From Chitinophagales bacterium (GTDB lineage Bacteria; Bacteroidota; Bacteroidia; Chitinophagales; JADIYW01), in assembly GCA_019694955.1 (NCBI GenBank), contig JAIBAX010000039.1, positions 1 to 43,209 on the forward strand: 43,209 nt of DNA, read 5' to 3'. Within the stretch, counting starts at the first letter, position 1. Every line of letters begins with the position of its first letter. Of the stretch, positions 16,201 through 22,612 are shown one piece after another. The position numbers were made by a program, and so were the translations under genes. The notes beneath the pieces were generated by a model. It was not told the origin of the DNA. It made no database searches and worked only from the letters and a program-made list of their open reading frames with translations.

Positions 16201-16402
16201 CTTTGGCGTCTTGGGTAATACTTGGGTTGAGTTTATCAATAGCCTCACGCAAACGAGTTGTCAACACCACATCGGTATATTGCCTTTCGGGGTGTTCGCC
16301 ATCAGGCGAAATATCAGTACCAAAAATATAGGAATAGCCTAATTTTTGAAGGTAGGAAAGTGCAATTTCCTCTATTTCGTTTTCGGTAATACTGTTTTTC
16401 AT
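13241..16402 (-). CDS. hsdR: Type I restriction enzyme subunit R
   Basis: The 1053-residue HsdR is the ATP-dependent translocase and endonuclease of a type I restriction-modification complex. The N-terminal nuclease domain shows the PD-(D/E)xK pattern in RPDIILFINGLPLVVIELKN (141-160). The motor has Walker A QGSGKS (300-305), the DEAH box VIADEAHRSQYG (421-432), motif III FTGTPIE (453-459) and motif VI QAIARVNR. The C-terminal helical part (about 750-1050) is the usual complex-binding region. The length is normal for the EcoR124-like group, and I see no damage. It is the last gene of the operon; its ATG overlaps the stop of the broken DUF1016 gene in ATGA. Confidence 0.95.
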   Translation of the reverse strand: MKNSITENEIEEIALSYLQKLGYSYIFGTDISPDGEHPERQYTDVVLTTRLREAIDKLNPSITQDAKEDALKKVLRTESPNTLINNETFHKYLTEGVDVEVRTAEGIRGEKVYIVDFDNVENNEFLAINQFTIIEGSQNKRPDIILFINGLPLVVIELKNAVVEKADVEAAFNQIQTYQNTIPSLFTYNAFNIISDGWSAAYGTISSSLKYYKPWKSIDGVSIENTEDLQMEFLLKGLCNKTVLLDTIKNYIVFEKTETKTIKKIAQYHQYYAVKKAIETTIIATKTEGDKRAGVVWHTQGSGKSLSMVFYTGKIVTHPVMQNPTIVVLTDRNDLDDQLFETFTNCNQLLRQFPKQAENRHHLKEILNVVSGGIIFTTIQKFQIERNDDIESNDTNIISEPKVKYIGVKANVISDRHNIVVIADEAHRSQYGLLDGFASRLRESLPNASYIGFTGTPIESTDKSTQAIFGDYIHVYDIQQAVKDGATVPIYYESRVAKIALDDSKKIILDAAIEELTEQEELSNAQRLKARWSSIEAVVGSKERLKKVAFDLVTHFEKKNAIIESKAMVVCMSRQICVDLYNEIIALKPHWHSDDDTKGIIKVIMTGSSADVKEFQPHLRNKTQRKAIGERLKDENDGLKIVLVRDMWLTGFDAPVLNTLYVDKPMQGANLMQAIARVNRVFNNAKEGGLVVDYIGLAQYLKEAMIEYTSSGGQGAPALDDEIAVAKCLELYEGIVHQLRHFDWLKFFKLKPEEKLKYISVIQQYIFSQENGNENFIDVSSKLLKAYALVSTHERVEKIKDHIALFQAIRARLLKFLETGRLERGKRSFSEIDLAIKQIVSDAIVSEDVVDIFDAAGIKKPDISILDERFLEDVQKMEHKNLAVELLKKLLRDEIKKKSSYNLIESKHFSEKLEEAIKRYHNGQIDSVEFIEKWLVPLANEIREAEKRGQDLGLDFREYAFYTALEVNNSAVKILGDEVLKHIAQELLKTVRNNTTIDWTIKESVQSALRRNIRRILRLHGYPPDLQEKAVDTVITQAKMLAEDFIDNKQIDD

Positions 16403-17051
16403 TCTTGCTCCGGTTCGTTTAACTGTTTGGAAATTAATGCATGTAATTCTTCTCTGTTGTGCAAATAGAGTTGATATTTACTTACAAAAAGTTGCGATGA
16501 AATGTTGTGCATTGCATATTGAACAAGTATTTCATCTTTTTCTTTTGTCCTTGTTTGGCTAACGCCAAAATACCCTCTTTGTCTTTTGAAGCCGCCAAAC
16601 GAAGAAACAACGATGACTTTTTCTGTCGTTTGAGTTCGGGAATTGACCACTTCTCGTTTATGATTTGTTGCAAGTAAAAACTGCGTTCTAATGGGTCGGA
16701 AATTCTTAATAATTCTACATAATGAGACCAACTCAATAAGTCAGAAGGCTTCTGACTTATTTGGAACTCCTTGTAAAACAGTCGCATATAAATAATATTG
16801 CTACGGCTAAACCCTTTTCCAAAGGATAGAGAAAGGTCTTTTGAAAGATTGTTAATCAGTGCTTTGCCGTATTCTGCTTTTTCTTTTCCTTGTTGTTCAA
16901 ACTCTACTATGTATTTGCCTATATGCCAATACGTTTCTACCAAAGCGGTGTTTACCGCAACGGAGGCATTGTGTTGCCCTTGTTGGTAGGTTGCTGCAAT
17001 TTGCGTGAGCAACTTGTTATAATCTGCGTTGGCTGTCGTTAATTCTTTCAT
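16399..17051 (-). pseudogene. DUF1016 (YhcG-type) PDDEXK nuclease gene, internally deleted and frameshifted
   Basis: The first frame (17051 down to about 16545) encodes the DUF1016 N-terminal domain (ALVETYWHIGKYIVEFEQ, then SHYVELLRISDPLERSFY, then KDKEGILALAKQGQ). It then runs out of frame and stops at 16482. The shifted frame, from about 16560 to 16399, encodes the family's C-terminal end (DEILVQYAMHNISSQLFVSK, then YQLYLHNREELHALI). The nuclease core that should lie between is missing, roughly 130-150 residues by family comparison. The gene still overlaps hsdS by ATGA at its start and hsdR by ATGA at its stop, so it was a normal operon member before the deletion. At most a 189-residue N-terminal protein is made. 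Confidence 0.8.
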
Positions 17052-18169
17052 ACTAATTCTATTTTCCCACTCATCAACTTGGGTAATAAAGTGTCTCGGA
17101 TTTGGGTTAAAATTCTATTAGCTTCTAAATTCTCAAAAATTCTTATCATTAAATTGCCTGAAACATCTTGATACCTTTCAAGCAATTCTGCTGTTGGTAA
17201 AATTATTTCCATATTCATAATTACCGATTGATTAATTGCAGGATATGCCGCACCGTCAGCCATTTTCCCGTAAAACTCTAATTGATCATCATTAGTTAAG
17301 AAAATATATAAAAATGAAAATGGAACTTTGGTAGGTGAAAATACCGCAAATCCTGTCGAAGCAATTAGGTTTTCATTTGGAAAAAGCGACAAGAAATATG
17401 AACCTCTATTGGGGCGAACAGTTGAAAGTACGGTATCTCCGTGCTTCATTTTTCTTTTTGCTCTACTTGGTTCTTCGCCTCTTTTATAGACACTAATATT
17501 TTTTATGGTACCTCTATCAACTTCTGATATTTCAATATAATGAACCTCACTAATTGTATCTTTTGAATTTAGAGTTGAAGAATTTGCTTCACAAATATCC
17601 TTTACTTGACATTTTCTCCAACCTTTCGGCAAACCATCTACCATTTCACCATCAAAGCCCGGAAAGTTGAAATTCACAAACCATTCTTTAAACAGGGCTT
17701 GTGCCATTGCTTCAAGGGTTTGGTTCATTTGTAGGTTGAGTTCTATTTTGTCGTCCAACGAAGTAAGGATTTGGGCGATTTGGGTTTGGGTTATTTCATC
17801 AGGTACATTTATTTCAACCTTATTTAAAACCTCAGTTGTTAAACTCGGTACAGCCGAACCAACATTCATTGAAGCCAAATCCATTGACTTTAATAGATAA
17901 TACAAATATTTTCCGTTGTTGCCTTGTTTGATTTTTGTATAAAACATTGTATCAACAGACCAAAAAGGAATATTGAGATAAAACAGATTGCTTAAAGTTC
18001 CTTTTCGTGGTATTAAAATGCTTTCTTGTTCATACAATGGAATATCAACATATCGCATAATTCCGCCCGAACCATACAAAGGAATTTCTCCATCAGCCAA
18101 ATGCTTATGGTCTTTACCGTATTTTATTTCGACAAGTTCACTTAGCTTATATGTTTTCCATTCGCTCAT
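17048..18169 (-). CDS. hsdS: Type I restriction-modification specificity subunit S
   Basis: The 373-residue HsdS sets the DNA target for both methylation and restriction. It has the usual two target-recognition domains (about 1-125 and 180-325), each followed by a conserved helical spacer: QTQIAQILTSLDDKIELNLQ with MNQTLEAMAQALFKEWFVNF at about 128-168, and the C-terminal IRDTLLPKLMSGKIEL. A leading GW-type start (SEWKTYKLSELVEI) and the second one (KGWRKCQVKDICEA) mark the domain openings. The length is slightly short but both domains are complete. It is separated from the upstream fic gene by 158 bases holding a structured repeat and overlaps the broken DUF1016 gene. Confidence 0.93.
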   Translation of the reverse strand: MSEWKTYKLSELVEIKYGKDHKHLADGEIPLYGSGGIMRYVDIPLYEQESILIPRKGTLSNLFYLNIPFWSVDTMFYTKIKQGNNGKYLYYLLKSMDLASMNVGSAVPSLTTEVLNKVEINVPDEITQTQIAQILTSLDDKIELNLQMNQTLEAMAQALFKEWFVNFNFPGFDGEMVDGLPKGWRKCQVKDICEANSSTLNSKDTISEVHYIEISEVDRGTIKNISVYKRGEEPSRAKRKMKHGDTVLSTVRPNRGSYFLSLFPNENLIASTGFAVFSPTKVPFSFLYIFLTNDDQLEFYGKMADGAAYPAINQSVIMNMEIILPTAELLERYQDVSGNLMIRIFENLEANRILTQIRDTLLPKLMSGKIELV

Positions 18170-18185
18170 AATGTCTTATTTTTTT

Positions 18186-18293
18186 GCGTTAGGGATAGTA
18201 GCGGAAATCCTTTTTTGTTCTGCAAGGCAAAAAAGATTGCAGCGGATAGCCTCCCGATAAAAATCGGGACAGGCTGACCACTTAGGGAAACGC
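18186..18293. repeat. Structured intergenic repeat, copy 1 (inside the R-M operon)
   Basis: The ends are inverted: GCGTT (18186-18190) pairs with AACGC (18289-18293), and both are flanked inward by AGGG. Internal hairpins are CTTTTTTG/CAAAAAAG (18210-18217 with 18228-18235) and AGCCT-CCCGAT/ATCGGG-AGGCT (18248-18275, AAAA loop). It belongs with the copy at 22510-22565, which has the same plan with different paired end bases. It sits between fic and hsdS; it could attenuate or process the operon transcript. Confidence 0.6.
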
Positions 18294-18327
18294 ACATATT
18301 ATATGTATTGTAGTTGGTCACTATCAT

Positions 18328-19209
18328 TTAGTTTTCTTCATAATAATAAGAATAATCTATTCCTTTCATGTACATTTCTCGGCTGTTAATTTCGTTGGTA
18401 AGTGCCTTTTTTAGTAGCTCTTGTAAAATGCTACTATCTACCGAGCTTATTATCATGGCATTCATATAGTTGGCTTTGCTTATTTTGCTCCAATCTATAC
18501 AGCATTTTAGTTGTTTCTTAAGCATTAAATCAAGCCATATACGGGTGCTTCTGCCGTTGCCTTCCATAAAAGGGTGGGCTTTGTTCATAGCCGCATATTT
18601 TTCAATTATTTCCTCCAAATTGGTTTCGGACATTTGGTCTATTTGTAGCAAAGTGCCATTTAAATATTGGGCATACTCAAATCTATATCCACCTTTAGCT
18701 ATATTTTTGGTTCTTATTTGCCCAGCAAAATCGTACAATCCACCAAAGATATAGGCATGTATTTGTTGCAAACCTTTGGTTGTGCCTACTTCTATACTAT
18801 CTACAAAAGCCGTTTCAAATAAGGCGTACGCCTTGGTTTTGCTTTTACCATCTATACTTTCCGGGCTATAGGTAAACCATTCTATGAATCGGTTGGCATT
18901 TTTACTGGGAAAAGTCTTGCCCAAAGCAATGATGCCATTGTAATCGAGCATATCGGTTAAATAGCGTTTGCCATCATTTGCCAATAATTTCAGTTGGGTA
19001 GTGATACTAACCAACTCACTATTTTCTTTTTTAAGTTTGGCTTTTAGGTATTTCCAATAGTTGCGGTTTTTGTTGTAGTCATCTTGATTACGCAAAACAG
19101 CTACAATATCAATCACCGAAAAACACCATTTAGCATTGGCATCATCCCATACAGCACGTACCTCCCTGTCTTCAAAAAAGCGTATGGATATTTTTGATTT
19201 AGAGCACAT
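18328..19209 (-). CDS. Fic-domain protein with BRO-N-like N-terminal domain
   Basis: The C-terminal half is a Fic domain, which typically transfers AMP from ATP to a hydroxyl side chain of a target protein. The full motif HPFMEGNGRSTR is present (212-223, catalytic H212), with the upstream region LQQIHAYIFGGLYDFAGQIR at 147-166. The N-terminal 115 residues (VRAVWDDANAKWCFSVIDIV, later GKRYLTDMLDYNGIIALGK) resemble the BRO-N/DinD-type domain found in phage and DNA-damage proteins. I see no (S/T)xxxE(G/N) inhibitory motif. It overlaps the hsdM stop by 11 bases, so it belongs to the R-M operon. The target is unknown; a toxin or modulator of the R-M system is inferred. Confidence 0.88.
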   Translation of the reverse strand: MCSKSKISIRFFEDREVRAVWDDANAKWCFSVIDIVAVLRNQDDYNKNRNYWKYLKAKLKKENSELVSITTQLKLLANDGKRYLTDMLDYNGIIALGKTFPSKNANRFIEWFTYSPESIDGKSKTKAYALFETAFVDSIEVGTTKGLQQIHAYIFGGLYDFAGQIRTKNIAKGGYRFEYAQYLNGTLLQIDQMSETNLEEIIEKYAAMNKAHPFMEGNGRSTRIWLDLMLKKQLKCCIDWSKISKANYMNAMIISSVDSSILQELLKKALTNEINSREMYMKGIDYSYYYEEN

Positions 19210-20767
19210 AGCCTATTTTAGCAAGGTTAAGTTTAATGGCTTCATCCAATTCGTAGGCTTTTTGCATTTGCTCTTTTAAAGTTTGGGTTAAGGTTGTCAT
19301 TTTTTCGTCAAAGGCTATTCCATCTTCGGCTACTTCTTTAAAGTCAATGTATCTGCCTGGCGTAAGGATGTAGTTGTTTTTGCGTACATCTTCGATAGTA
19401 GCAGATTTACAAAAGCCTGCCATGTCTTTATATTCATTGGTGCCTGTGTCTGCCGAAGCCCTCCAATTGTGGTAGGTGTCCGAAATTTTGGCAATGTCTT
19501 TTTCGCTTAATTCCTTTTGTTTACGGCTTATCATAGTGCCTAACTCTCGGGCATCAATAAACAATATTTCGTTTTGTCGGGCCCTCCATTTCTTATTTTT
19601 GCCTTTATCTCTTGCCAAAAACCACAAACACGCTGGTATTTGTGTGTTGTAAAACAATTGCGAAGGCAAAGAAACCATACAATCCACCAAGTCGTTTTCA
19701 ATGAGTTCTTTTCTGATTTGTCCTTCTGTTGCAGTTTCAGAACTCATACTACCGTTTGCCAAGACAATACCTGCTGTACCGTAAGGTGCTAATTTACTAA
19801 TAAAATGCTGCAACCAAGCATAGTTGGCGTTGCCGTCTGGTGGAATACCGTATTTCCATTTATGGGTTTCAGCTTTGTTTATATTGTAATCGCTAACGTT
19901 GAATGGAGGATTTGCTATTACATAATCTACTTTCAATTCTGGGAATTTATCATTCATCAAGGTATCGCCCAATTCTATTTTAGCATCAATACCCCGAATA
20001 GCCAAATTCATTTTGGCCAATTTATAAGTTGTAGGATTGCTCTCTTGTCCGAAGATGGAGATTTTGCCTTTGCGGTGTTCGTGCATTTCAATAAAGCGTT
20101 CGCTTTGTACAAACATTCCACCGCTTCCGCAAGCACCGTCGTACACTCGTTTTTCGGGCTCGGGTGCAAGCATATCAACCAATATTTTTACAATGCTTTG
20201 CGGTGTGTAAAACTGTCCGCCTTTTTTGCCTTCGGCATCAGCAAATTGTCCTAAGAAATATTCAAACACAAAACCCAAAACGTCCTTTCCTTTTCCTTCT
20301 TTACCTTTGCTTAAGGTGATGGAGCCAATTAAGTCTATCAATTCTCCAAGTCTTTGTTTGTCCAAGGCTGGTCTTGCATAGTCTTTGGGTAAAACGCCTT
20401 TTAGGGTTGGATTGTCTTTTTCAATGGCATCCATTGCATCGTCAATATCTTTGCCAATGGTCGGCAATTTTGCTCTTCCTTGTAGCCATTTCCAACGTGC
20501 AGGAGGTGGCACATAAAAAGCTGTAGCTTCATCTTCACTATTACTAGATTTACAAATATCTTTTATTTCCTCCACATACTTTTCGTTTTCCCAATCAACA
20601 CCAATTTCATCAATAAAATACGGAACTTTAGTATCAAAAGCATCAGAAATATATTTTAAGAATATCAAACCCAATACAACGTGCTTGTATTCAGCCGCAT
20701 CCATATTGTTGCGAAGTTTGTCGGCTGCTTGCCAAAGGGTTTTTTCTAATTCTAAATTGTCGGTCAT
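19199..20767 (-). CDS. hsdM: Type I restriction-modification methyltransferase subunit M
   Basis: The 522-residue HsdM methylates adenine N6 within the sequence selected by HsdS. The N-terminal helical domain (about 1-150) is followed by the N6-MTase domain: QFYTPQSIVKILVDML (185-200), the AdoMet-binding motif I DGACGSGGMF (210-219) and the catalytic motif IV NPPF (286-289). Length and motifs are typical of active enzymes. It is the first gene of the operon hsdM-fic-hsdS-DUF1016-hsdR, preceded by a consensus promoter at 20799-20806, so methyltransferase is made before the nuclease. Confidence 0.95.
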   Translation of the reverse strand: MTDNLELEKTLWQAADKLRNNMDAAEYKHVVLGLIFLKYISDAFDTKVPYFIDEIGVDWENEKYVEEIKDICKSSNSEDEATAFYVPPPARWKWLQGRAKLPTIGKDIDDAMDAIEKDNPTLKGVLPKDYARPALDKQRLGELIDLIGSITLSKGKEGKGKDVLGFVFEYFLGQFADAEGKKGGQFYTPQSIVKILVDMLAPEPEKRVYDGACGSGGMFVQSERFIEMHEHRKGKISIFGQESNPTTYKLAKMNLAIRGIDAKIELGDTLMNDKFPELKVDYVIANPPFNVSDYNINKAETHKWKYGIPPDGNANYAWLQHFISKLAPYGTAGIVLANGSMSSETATEGQIRKELIENDLVDCMVSLPSQLFYNTQIPACLWFLARDKGKNKKWRARQNEILFIDARELGTMISRKQKELSEKDIAKISDTYHNWRASADTGTNEYKDMAGFCKSATIEDVRKNNYILTPGRYIDFKEVAEDGIAFDEKMTTLTQTLKEQMQKAYELDEAIKLNLAKIGYVL

Positions 20768-20798
20768 TGTCTGTTTATTATTCTTTATTTGTATGTCG

Positions 20799-20806
20799 CA
20801 AAGTTA
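20799..20806 (-). promoter_or_regulatory. Promoter -7 element TAACTTTG for the hsdM operon
   Basis: The minus strand reads TAACTTTGCG about 30 bases before the hsdM ATG at 20767, matching the Bacteroidota consensus TAnnTTTG. A TTTAAC about 20 bases further upstream is a weak -33 candidate. Confidence 0.6.
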
Positions 20807-20887
20807 GTTTTTTCATTCTTGTTAAAGGCATAAATCATCTCCAAATTGTTACTGTCCTCTTGTCGGGTGGTGGGAGGGCTTTGGGTG

Positions 20888-20905
20888 TCCCGATAGCTAT
20901 CGGGA
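20888..20905. repeat. 18-bp perfect palindrome TCCCGATAGCTATCGGGA
   Basis: It is identical to its own reverse complement. Related CCGAT/ATCGG hairpins occur at 12997-13010 and 18253-18268, and I see no such hairpins outside the defence island. It lies upstream of the hsdM promoter and could be a protein-binding site or a repeat. The gap at 20768-21187 holds only this palindrome, the promoter and element 2. Confidence 0.6.
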
Positions 20906-21042
20906 GATAAAATTAAATGTGGTGTTTTTGTGTCGGCAAGTGAGTTGGCAAAAACACCTCTTTTAATTTTGCGAAGCGTGGGCATTTTCTTCATTCATTT
21001 CTGTTGGTTTATTGTCGAGTTGTGTCTGTCTTTTAGGGTGAG

Positions 21043-21175
21043 TGCCAACGGTTTGGGGGTATGTTTTTGTTGCCGATTTCGAAGCACTAAACTGTCTGCC
21101 AGCACTGAACTTGATACGAAGCACAAAGCTTCATTAAACCATTGAACCGCCACTTTTGGGTAGGTGCTGTTGGCA
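21043..21175 (-). mobile_element. attC-like boundary element 2, downstream of the AbiC-like gene
   Basis: This 133-bp noncoding element has exactly complementary 7-base ends, TGCCAAC (21043-21049) and GTTGGCA (21169-21175). The left end continues GGTTTG as in element 1. AACCATTGAACC at 21137-21148 lies 20 bases before the terminal GTT, the same spacing as in element 1. An internal hairpin GAAGC/GCTTC sits near 21117-21132. It ends 12 bases from the stop codon of the AbiC-like gene, in the same orientation relative to that gene as element 1 has to hsdR. I cannot match it to a named mobile element. Confidence 0.55.
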
Positions 21176-21187
21176 GTAGTTTTTCTT

Positions 21188-22140
21188 CTAATGTCCATAG
21201 GCGCCATCTTCATATTCTTTTAAATGTTCTTGGTTTAATAATAAGGAACTGTCTATGTTTTTGAAAAGAGCATATTTTTCAATTAATGGTTTGAATTTTT
21301 CATTACCGTTTTCATGTAGACAATTATAAAAAATAAGTATTTGCTCATAACTCGAAAGTTGTGCTCGTGCAATTGAAATGTATTGTTTCTTATTTTCAAT
21401 TTCGGATTTGTCAACGAATTTTATAATATGATATATAGTTCTAAAATAATGGCTCATATCCGATTTGTCCTCCGAATAAAGTTTATCATAGGCTTCAACT
21501 GTCTGTTCCGCTGTTGCTCCACTTAGGTCCTTCATTGTTGATTGCTCGCCATAAATTATTGAATTTAAATGGTTGGTAAGTCGTCTGTAAAAAACAACAA
21601 AGCAATCACGTCCAGATGTTGTCACTACTAATGTTTTCCTGTTTCTAATGTCAAGTGAATTAACAATTGAATTGAACAAACTTAAAAGTTGAAAAAAAGT
21701 ATTTTCAAATTTCTGTTGTCGCAACGTATTGTTTTGCTCTTTCATTTCCTCCTTCTGTCCTGAGAGTTCAAGTCTTGTATATTTAACTTCGAGTTGACTA
21801 TACATAATCTCTAGTTGTTGATTTAGCAACTGTTGCTTTTGTCCAAGGAATGCAACATAAATAAAGAACAGACCTGCAAGTGACCATATTGATGCAACTG
21901 TTCCAGCCATAAAGTCGCCCAGTAAGTTAATCCCAAATCCTGGCTCTGCGTTTTGCACAAATAAAAAATTGTCGAAATGAAAGCGATAAATGCACCAAAC
22001 CAAACAAACCTCCAAGCCCAGGTTGTGTATTTTTCAATTTGAGAAACAAGTTGTTGAAGTTCGGTGTCGATTTCTGTTTGTCGAGATTCAATACGTCTCG
22101 TTGCATTTTCAATTTCTGCTTCTAATGTTTGGTCAGTCAT
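21188..22140 (-). pseudogene. Putative phage abortive-infection protein (putAbiC-like), frameshifted
   Basis: Two overlapping frames make up one protein of about 317 residues. The first (22140 to about 21970) gives a coiled-coil-like start (ENATRRIESRQTEIDTELQQ) and a membrane helix (FVWFGAFIAFISTIFYL). The second (about 21960 to 21188) continues with NAEPGFGINLLGDFMAGTVA, a second membrane helix (SIWSLAGLFFIYVAFLG), a coiled coil and a helical domain (FFQLLSLFNSIVNSL, then YFRTIYHIIKFVD, then ARAQLSSYEQILIFYNC). This matches the putAbiC family of predicted anti-phage proteins. The break lies near a T6 run around 21965. It could be a real mutation or a base-calling error; no canonical -1 slippery heptamer is in frame. 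Confidence 0.75.
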
Positions 22141-22221
22141 TTTCGGTTTTTAAAATTACTGGTAACTTGTTTATTCCCACTTCAAAGTACCACATATACA
22201 TCTAACAGTAGATTGGATACC

Positions 22222-22248
22222 CGCTACAAAGTAGCGTTTTGTTTTTTT
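22222..22248 (+). terminator. Intrinsic-terminator-like hairpin with T tract
   Basis: CGCTAC/GTAGCG (6 bp, loop AAA) is followed by TTTTGTTTTTTT on the plus strand. No plus-strand gene ends nearby, so it may protect the region from readthrough or be left over from a lost gene. Confidence 0.45.
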
Positions 22249-22370
22249 ATCAAAAATAAAAAAAATCTTCTATAACGTTTCATAACGTGAGATATTTTTG
22301 GGATTTTTAGTGCTTTGGTCTTTGGCGTGGGATTTTGCGTTACTTTTGAAAATATCTTATATCTTAATTC

Positions 22371-22482
22371 TTATAACAGGATGATTTATAAAGTAATCCT
22401 CTCGTGTTCTCGTGGAGACACGAGAACATGGAATTGTAGTTTTCGTATAGGGCTATTCTATAAATCATTTTGTGATTATAAC
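22371..22482. repeat. Dispersed structured repeat, copy A
   Basis: The outer stem ATGATTTATA (22381-22390) pairs with TATAAATCAT (22459-22468), and the inner perfect stem TGTTCTCGTG (22405-22414) pairs with CACGAGAACA (22419-22428) across a GAGA loop. TTATAACA occurs at both edges. About 70% of positions match copy B at 28434-28540 (by eye). Such nested palindromes of about 100 bp fit a MITE or a structured RNA. The intergenic stretch 22141-22612 otherwise holds the terminator-like hairpin and the repeat at 22510-22565. Confidence 0.7.
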
Positions 22483-22509
22483 ACATACCTCATTACTTAC
22501 AATTCAAAT

Positions 22510-22565
22510 CGCATAGGGATAGAGGAGCAACCGTGTGCGACGAAAGCCCAGCCCGTAGGGATGCG
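22510..22565. repeat. Structured intergenic repeat, copy 2
   Basis: This is a GC-rich island in AT-rich surroundings. Its ends CGCAT (22510-22514) and ATGCG (22561-22565) are complementary and flanked inward by AGGG, as in the copy at 18186-18293, where the paired ends are GCGTT/AACGC. Both copies share GGGATAG after the left end. The interior (GAAAGCCCAGCCCGTAGGGA) is shorter here. Confidence 0.5.
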
Positions 22566-22612
22566 CCTAAATAAATATATATTGATACATTTTGGTCAAT
22601 TAACAACCTTTT

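Noticed and set aside
20785..21213. Short open frames on both strands upstream of hsdM
   Set aside because: They cover the hsdM promoter, the 18-bp palindrome and boundary element 2; translations show no conserved pattern.
21188..22140. Programmed -1 ribosomal frameshifting in the AbiC-like gene
   Set aside because: The direction would fit -1, but the T6-A run is not positioned as X-XXY-YYZ in the upstream frame and no downstream stimulator is obvious; a mutation or base-call error is simpler.
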